This document shows, piece by piece, positions 59,635-64,000 of a stretch of 64,000 nucleotides of DNA. Source of the stretch: Paenibacillus faecalis. Lineage in GTDB: Bacteria; Bacillota; Bacilli; Paenibacillales; Paenibacillaceae. The stretch lies in NCBI RefSeq assembly GCF_900289175.1, contig NZ_LT985747.1, positions 3,837,036 to 3,901,035 on the forward strand. The letters are read 5' to 3'. How positions within the stretch are numbered: the first letter of the stretch is position 1; each line of letters starts with the position of its first letter. The notes beneath the pieces are model-generated. The model saw nothing but the letters and a program-made list of their open reading frames with translations, was not told the DNA's origin and did no database searches. The translations under genes and the position numbers were made by a program.

Positions 59635-59991
59635 ATGTATCAATCCAATAATCTTCAAGTTTCCCAGCAAATTCGCCAGTGTGAGCAAATGCTTCAACAG
59701 CTGAGCCAACAAACCCAACAGGCTTCAGCGATGTACCAGCAATTGCTTCAGCAGGAGCAGCAAAACGCAACGCGTCTGGATGAAATTGCGCAGCGTGAGC
59801 GCCAGGCTGCTCAAATGATCCAGTCCGCGCTCCAAGGACATCATCAAGCTATGCAGCAATATCAGCAAATTTCCAATCTGGTGAAGCAGGTTGAGCAGTC
59901 CGTTCAAACCCACAACCAGTCCCATAATATGAACAATTACCAGCCTTCTTATGGTCAAGGGTATTCAAACACACCGCAAAGATTTCAATAA
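59635..59991 (+). CDS. Gln-rich coiled-coil protein, 118 aa
   Basis: Strong ribosome binding site AAAGGAGGA 10 bases before the ATG. More than a quarter of residues are Gln; residues 1-90 have heptad-like repeats (QQIRQCEQMLQQLSQQTQQ, RLDEIAQRERQAAQMIQ), and the tail is Asn/Tyr/Gly/Gln-rich (NNYQPSYGQGYSNTPQRF). It has one Cys. There is no signal peptide. The family is not recognised; composition is reminiscent of Bacillales spore coat or outer-layer proteins. Located 90 bases after ytsP. Confidence 0.7.
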   Translation: MYQSNNLQVSQQIRQCEQMLQQLSQQTQQASAMYQQLLQQEQQNATRLDEIAQRERQAAQMIQSALQGHHQAMQQYQQISNLVKQVEQSVQTHNQSHNMNNYQPSYGQGYSNTPQRFQ

Positions 59992-60029
59992 TTTGACATT
60001 CGCTCATCAATTGCAGATGACTTGTCACC

Positions 60030-60056
60030 AAAAGCCGTCCGATATGGGCGTCTTTT
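60030..60056. terminator. Short terminator between convergent genes
   Basis: AAAAG.CG.CC pairs with GG.CG.CTTTT, followed by TTTGTTTTT. Confidence 0.6.
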
Positions 60057-60074
60057 GTTTTTCACTCCTTTATG

Positions 60075-60842
60075 CTACAGCTTCTGCTCTGCAAAAATTT
60101 TTATACCGTCCCGTAAATATTCAGCTAAACGCGGGTGATAGCCGGCATAAAGTTTTTTGAAGTCTCCATGGTCTACATAAAGGTCCCCCAACCCGCTGTA
60201 AATGTCTTTTGTTGGCGTATAGAAATGACATACCCAATCATAATGCCGTTGGATGATGCTCTGAACAGCCTGACTGCCTGGCTCCTTGCCATCTTCCATC
60301 GCTTTGCACAGATCTATATAAATGGCATCCGATTCCTTCTGAGTGTTGATATAGTCTTTTTTGGACCATGTTCGCAAGTCATCACGCCGCTTGTCTTTAA
60401 AAGACTCTGTCTGTTCACTTCGCTCTATATTGACTGCCTTGTCATCCTGCTCCTGCTTTATCGGATCAAAACCGTCATAAAGACGCCTGTGGTCCATGTT
60501 CACTTCATTTCCATTTCGAAGTTCTTGCAGCGTGTAATCAATTGTATGGATTAAAGTTTGAATGCAGATCGCTTTATCGATCAGGCGCTGCTTATGAGTC
60601 TGAAGTAAACGGATACGGTCCTGGTCCTGTGTCATAAGTGTCCCAATTTCGGCCAAAGAAAAATCGAGCTCACGATAGAACATCACCTGCTGGAGACGGA
60701 AAAGCTGCTCTGTTTCATAATACCGATAACCGCTAGAAGAGACGTTAGATGGACTTAACAGGCCCATCTTCTCATAATAATTTAAGGTTTGTACACTTAC
60801 GCCGGATATGCTGGATAAATCTTTTATGCTATAAGCCTTCAA
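60075..60842 (-). CDS. MerR-family regulator with TipAS domain
   Basis: 255 aa. The N-terminal winged helix is AYSIKDLSSISGVSVQTLNYYEKMGLLSP through YRYYETEQLFRLQQVMFYRELDFSLAEI (in parts). A coiled dimerisation helix follows to about residue 110. Residues 150-255 form the antibiotic-binding TipAS domain (IQRHYDWVCHFYTPTKDIYSGLGDLY, LAEYLRDGIKIFAEQ). Bacillus Mta and Streptomyces TipAL are of this type and activate multidrug exporters. A long acidic linker with QEQDDKAVNIERSEQTESF is unusual in length. No exporter lies next to it; the MFS gene is 8 kb away. Confidence 0.9.
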   Translation of the reverse strand: MKAYSIKDLSSISGVSVQTLNYYEKMGLLSPSNVSSSGYRYYETEQLFRLQQVMFYRELDFSLAEIGTLMTQDQDRIRLLQTHKQRLIDKAICIQTLIHTIDYTLQELRNGNEVNMDHRRLYDGFDPIKQEQDDKAVNIERSEQTESFKDKRRDDLRTWSKKDYINTQKESDAIYIDLCKAMEDGKEPGSQAVQSIIQRHYDWVCHFYTPTKDIYSGLGDLYVDHGDFKKLYAGYHPRLAEYLRDGIKIFAEQKL

Positions 60843-60987
60843 AGGTTCACCTCCATCCTTATTTACATATCGTCAAATAACGGGTTCATTCCGATAATTA
60901 GGTTCAACCGTTTTTCAGCTCAATTAAACACATTCACGGATCGATGCAAGCGTCAATCTTGTGACGGATGGCTCATTTTTACATCAA

Positions 60988-61030
60988 AAAACGCGGATGA
61001 AAAGCTGTTTGAAGCTTTCCATCCGCGTTT
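60988..61030 (-). terminator. Terminator of the NlpC/P60 gene
   Basis: AAACGCGGATG and CATCCGCGTTT arms with AAAGC/GCTTT inside; TTTTTTGATG follows on the minus strand. Confidence 0.85.
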
Positions 61031-61069
61031 AATCCATGATAGTATTTATAAATGATTACAGTTCAGTTA

Positions 61070-61888
61070 TTAAACTACGCTTCCGCCAAAGAGGAAACGG
61101 TTTTTCCAGGACTGGCTGAATTCGCCAACCAATACTCCGCCGGACTCTTTGGAGTACGTATGCAAGAGTTTATTGTCTCCAAGGTAAATAGCCACATGGG
61201 TAATGCGTTGTTTGGACTTGTCCAATCCTGCATAGCTTGAAGCCGATGAGCCTTTGTAGCTCATGAAGAATACGAGGTCACCACGTTTCAATTCGTTAAT
61301 ACTGTATACATCGGTTCCTTTTTCCTTAATCCATGCTCCTTGCTTACGGGAGTCGGATGGAAGCTTGATGCCTGTACCTTCCAAATATGCTTGACGAACA
61401 AAATCAGAGCAGTCAAAAGTGGTAGTCGTACTCCGGTCTGACCCGTATTCATAAGGAGTGCCCAAATATTTCATGCCGGCACTGATTGTTTTCTCTACAA
61501 GCACATCTCTGGAAGACATTTCATCAGCATTCGTGTTTTTATCGTTATTGGAGGAGCTTTCTCCAGAGCTTGAGCTGCCTGTTGGCACAATGTATTTTGA
61601 AGAAGCGTAGCCTGTTTTCCCAGACTTTGTCTTCACTTGATACCATTTGCTATTGGTCTTATTAATAATTTCAACATTTTCGCCTTTATAAATTCTGGAC
61701 ACGACTTCCCCTGAAGTCGATGGCTTGCTTCGCAAATTGACATTCGCATTAGCTTTTCCTTGCTGTACGCTGACCTGCACATTAGATGCTGCATCAGCGT
61801 ATGTAGTTGCTGATCCATATGCGAAAGACCCCATAAACGTTGCTGTCAAAAGAGCTCCAGCCATCACTTTTTTCCAATTCATTTGCAT
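61070..61888 (-). CDS. Secreted SH3-NlpC/P60 cell-wall endopeptidase
   Basis: 272 aa from the ATG at 61888 (AGGAGG 10 bases upstream). A signal peptide covers residues 1-33 (ending TTYADA). Residues 45-100 are a bacterial SH3 domain (NVNLRSKPSTSGEVVSRIYKGENVEII, in parts), then a Ser/Asn linker (102-120), then the NlpC/P60 peptidase with Cys160 (TFDCSDFVRQAY), His231 (ITHVAIYLGDN) and His243. It cuts peptide cross-bridges of peptidoglycan. A promoter-like pair lies 70-95 bases upstream. I looked for a c-di-AMP riboswitch, which often controls such genes, and did not see one. Confidence 0.93.
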   Translation of the reverse strand: MQMNWKKVMAGALLTATFMGSFAYGSATTYADAASNVQVSVQQGKANANVNLRSKPSTSGEVVSRIYKGENVEIINKTNSKWYQVKTKSGKTGYASSKYIVPTGSSSSGESSSNNDKNTNADEMSSRDVLVEKTISAGMKYLGTPYEYGSDRSTTTTFDCSDFVRQAYLEGTGIKLPSDSRKQGAWIKEKGTDVYSINELKRGDLVFFMSYKGSSASSYAGLDKSKQRITHVAIYLGDNKLLHTYSKESGGVLVGEFSQSWKNRFLFGGSVV

Positions 61889-61955
61889 ATGATGTAAACC
61901 TCCTGAGTTGTAATGAATTTGTAACCTGCAAACGTGTTTCGTCTTTACGTCCCCC

Positions 61956-61984
61956 ATTATAGACATGCTAAAACGATAGATGAA
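61956..61984 (-). promoter_or_regulatory. Candidate promoter of the NlpC/P60 gene
   Basis: TATAAT on the minus strand (61956-61961) with TTCATC (61979-61984) 17 bases away. The -10 is perfect, the -35 weak. Confidence 0.45.
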
Positions 61985-62227
61985 TGGTCCTTTTTTCACA
62001 AATAAGGAACCAATTAATTCCATTCAATAGGTCTTTAGTCCCTTTTTCGACGTAATATTGGGTGTGTAGGATTATTAAAGGAATGTAATCTACAGATTAA
62101 AAAAATGTAACTTTTAAATTGTTCCAATTCTGTTCGAGTCATCTTTCCATTAGAAGAACTTCTATCGAAGTCTTTCAAAGATGAGTAATCGCGGTCGCCA
62201 TTGCTGACCTTACGTCGTCCATTACGC

Positions 62228-62411
62228 TTAACTGCAAATGTACATTATAAAGGGTGAGGATTCGATTTTTGGGGAAATTAACTGCAAGAGTGCAGTTAAA
62301 ATTTAAGCTTTTCGCCAAAAAGGTCATATCGTGCGGAATCAAATGTATTTTTGCAGGTAAACTGCCAAAAAGTGAAAATATGGGTGTTTTAAATGTACTT
62401 TTGCAGTTAAA
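62228..62411. repeat. TGCAGTTAA repeat cluster
   Basis: Elements: TTAACTGCAAATGTACATT at 62228-62245, a perfect inverted repeat TTAACTGCA-AGAG-TGCAGTTAA at 62278-62299, and two 48-base direct copies at 62314-62361 and 62364-62411 (exact 50-base period), each with GCCAAAAAG, AAATGTA[TC]TTTTGCAG[GT]TAAA. Spacer parts differ between the copies, so only the ends are conserved. Confidence 0.7.
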
Positions 62412-62528
62412 GAGTTACTTAGATAAAGCTCTTACTTCCTCCAGGAACTTATACTCTCTGGTATGTATAAAAAAACTGCAAACACCTGACGGTGATCGCA
62501 GTTCTTTTGAAATCATATATGTAATCGT

Positions 62529-63299
62529 TTATGGTTTTTTCGGATATAGAGGGTAGCCTGGATCGTCAGGCACATCGATCAAAATCATTCTCAATGTATC
62601 ACTTGCCTCAAGTCGAAGAAGTTCATCATGATCCGAGCAGAGCAGAACAAAATCCTTATGGTGAAACGACAGCTCGTCTCCCTCAGATTGCCCGCCCCAT
62701 GTTCCTTGGCCCCGAACAGCAAGCGCCGCCAGTGCGCGTCCTTTCTTCAACTTGTATGAAATGCTTTTGCCTTCCTTCAGGTGAACATCATACATATGGA
62801 CATCGACTGATAAATCTGCCGGAGACCGATCCCCGATGACCGTCTTGCGTACGATACCTTCCTCCCGTTCCATATGGAAGTCATGATGGTGATACCGCCT
62901 GTAAGACGGATTTTGTTTCAAAGAATCCCGCAACAGCGGTTCAAACCAGATCTGAAATCCTTCCACATTCGGACCAATAAATCGCTCCTCATGTTGAATT
63001 CCGGACCCTGTACGCATTAACTGCAAGCCACCGGCCTCCACCTCACTTTTAATGCCAAGCGAATCAGCGTGACTCACTTTGCCTTGAATCATATAGGTGA
63101 TGATCTCAAAGCCTTGGTGCGGATGCAATCCTATATATGCCTCAAGAGGTGAGTGAAACCAGGACCAATAAAACAGCGGGCCTACTCGGATTACAGCAGA
63201 GCCCTCTCCCGAAAGACCGATCGGCTTCGATTCCGTCATTCTGCCCCTGTCGAGTGTTCCTCTGCCTTGCTTTTCAGGCGGATACACCGTCCCTTTCAT
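62529..63299 (-). CDS. Pirin-family protein
   Basis: 256 aa, two cupin domains. Metal ligands His59 and His61 (GLHPHQGFE), then His103 and Glu105 (GIQHEE). LQLMRTGSGIQHEERF is typical of the family, as is FEIITYMIQGKVSHADSLG. Some pirins have quercetinase activity or act in redox sensing; the function here is unknown. GGAGGAG lies 8 bases upstream of the ATG. Confidence 0.88.
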   Translation of the reverse strand: MKGTVYPPEKQGRGTLDRGRMTESKPIGLSGEGSAVIRVGPLFYWSWFHSPLEAYIGLHPHQGFEIITYMIQGKVSHADSLGIKSEVEAGGLQLMRTGSGIQHEERFIGPNVEGFQIWFEPLLRDSLKQNPSYRRYHHHDFHMEREEGIVRKTVIGDRSPADLSVDVHMYDVHLKEGKSISYKLKKGRALAALAVRGQGTWGGQSEGDELSFHHKDFVLLCSDHDELLRLEASDTLRMILIDVPDDPGYPLYPKKP

Positions 63300-63444
63300 G
63301 TCCTGACTCCTCCTTATTTTGAGTTATTGTAATTCAAACTCATGATATCTTATATTAAGATATTATGGAATTAATAACGCATTCTATTCACGGCGGAAGG
63401 AATGAGGACAGCAAGGTTGGTTAAAGCCTGCTCCGCACAACAAT

Positions 63445-63491
63445 AGGGACTGTCTACTTGATGGATGCAGTTCAAGTTCTGGACAGTCCCT
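63445..63491. terminator. Long hairpin after the 93-aa gene
   Basis: AGGGACTGTC (63445-63454) and GACAGTCCCT (63482-63491), perfect 10-bp arms, with an inner ACTTGA/CAAGT stem. The minus strand lacks a T-run, so termination is probable but not certain. Confidence 0.55.
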
Positions 63492-63506
63492 TGATGTTAT
63501 ATTTAA

Positions 63507-63788
63507 TTATGAAGTTCCATTTCTTAATTGTCGGTATTGTCGGTCATTGATCACCGGGTGGTAATCATGTCTCTCCTTGAACTTTCTTGTCAGCAATCTC
63601 CATTCTGATTTGTTTTCAACTAAGCCCTGTATGTTACCGCTCATGGCATAATCTGAGTAAGAATTAAACGTATAGGTTTTGGGTTCATATTTTTGGTTGC
63701 TCCATGAGAACCCCCATATGAAAACAGTTCCCATAAACAAAGCCGCGATCGATATCCATAACGCCTTTTTATTGTTTATGATCTTCAT
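63507..63788 (-). CDS. Small single-pass membrane protein, 93 aa
   Basis: A GAGGGG ribosome binding site precedes the ATG. One hydrophobic segment (about residues 9-28, ALWISIAALFMGTVFIWGF) follows a basic start (MKIINNKK), so it is probably anchored with the rest outside. The outer part has many Tyr, Arg and Lys (KYEPKTYTFNSYSDYAMSG). No family recognised. Confidence 0.6.
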   Translation of the reverse strand: MKIINNKKALWISIAALFMGTVFIWGFSWSNQKYEPKTYTFNSYSDYAMSGNIQGLVENKSEWRLLTRKFKERHDYHPVINDRQYRQLRNGTS

Positions 63789-63959
63789 TAAACTTCACCC
63801 CTCAACCTAATACATATAACACCTACTTTACATAAAATTGGATTCAATAACATGTAGTATACCATGATTCATTCTTTGGTTACAGTTATTATTTTGCAAA
63901 AAGCCCCTTCCTTTATCGTGACGCCTGTTCGTATTTTTCCTTCTCAAGCGACAATTTGG

Positions 63960-64000
63960 TACAATTACATCGATACGTATGTACGCTTAAAGAGGAGATT
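63960..64000 (+). promoter_or_regulatory. Promoter and ribosome binding site of a gene beyond the window
   Basis: An extended -10 box TGGTACAAT (TACAAT at 63960-63965) and AGAGGAG at 63991-63997 point to a plus-strand gene starting just after base 64000. No good -35 is seen. Confidence 0.55.

Larger units (their letters stand above)
61889..62528. other. Non-coding stretch with promoter and repeats
   Basis: 640 bases. Holds the NlpC promoter at 61956-61984 and the TGCAGTTAA-type repeats at 62228-62411. No gene is seen; 62412-62528 is AT-rich and includes the downstream end of pirin. Confidence 0.6.

Noticed and set aside
61889..62100. c-di-AMP (ydaO-type) riboswitch before the NlpC/P60 gene
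   Set aside because: Such elements are common in front of cell-wall hydrolases, but the candidate start lies only about 65 bases before the gene and the conserved core was not seen.
62228..62411. CRISPR array
   Set aside because: Only two direct units, imperfect, with the conserved part split at both ends; no cas genes in the window.

Overview
The window looks like a piece of a low-to-moderate G+C Firmicutes chromosome, most likely Paenibacillus or a close relative. The support is strong AGGAGG-type ribosome binding sites, frequent GTG and TTG starts, Bacillales gene families (EcsAB, BrxB, YneF, YtsP, SipT, a KinB-like sporulation-type kinase), CtsR-type and sigma-A-type sites, and many sugar-uptake operons with no dedicated ATPase. 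No rRNA, tRNA, CRISPR array, transposase or phage gene was seen.

Layout. 0-10 kb: the end of aconitase, small genes, an IclR regulator divergent from a membrane-anchored hydrolase, a superoxide dismutase with an extra N-terminal domain, folE, yneF, a QueG-HEAT-Ogt fusion, signal peptidase I, a GNAT enzyme and a normal sodA. 10-18.6 kb: a CtsR-type promoter with no gene behind it, then a maltodextrin-type ABC operon (regulator, two histidine phosphatases, MdxE/F/G-like proteins) with a second, paralogous LacI regulator at its far side, plus mgtC. 18.8-20.4 kb: acpS-mutY.

20.7-42.6 kb is a 22-kb, single-strand carbohydrate island. Its upstream part (42.6 to 32.4 kb) reads racemase-like protein, class II ketose-bisphosphate aldolase, GH38 alpha-mannosidase, class II aldolase/decarboxylase, four-carbon acid sugar kinase, DeoR regulator, FGGY kinase, SIS isomerase and ROK kinase, with several translationally coupled junctions. 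Its downstream part (31.9 to 20.7 kb) reads LacI regulator, two CUT1 permeases, sugar-binding lipoprotein, amidohydrolase, an unclassified large putative glycosidase, a sedoheptulokinase-type FGGY kinase and transketolase. Together they could import a glycoside, hydrolyse it, phosphorylate the products and feed them into the pentose phosphate pathway and glycolysis. The substrate is not readable from the sequence, but a heptulose or heptose link is suggested by the sedoheptulokinase-transketolase pair and the GmhA-like isomerase.

42.7-64 kb: a tubby-like protein, nadE, brxB, an orphan sensor kinase, a YtfP-type flavoprotein, ecsAB, MarR and a 14-TM MFS exporter, a three-gene ECF transporter of the YkoEDC type, a second membrane-anchored hydrolase behind a structured leader, an AT-rich secreted-protein/membrane-protein pair, ytsP, a Gln-rich protein, a MerR-TipAS regulator, an SH3-NlpC/P60 hydrolase, a repeat-containing spacer, a pirin and a small membrane protein. 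A ribosome binding site at the right edge belongs to a gene outside the window.

All functions are inferred by reading motifs by eye; no database search was run.
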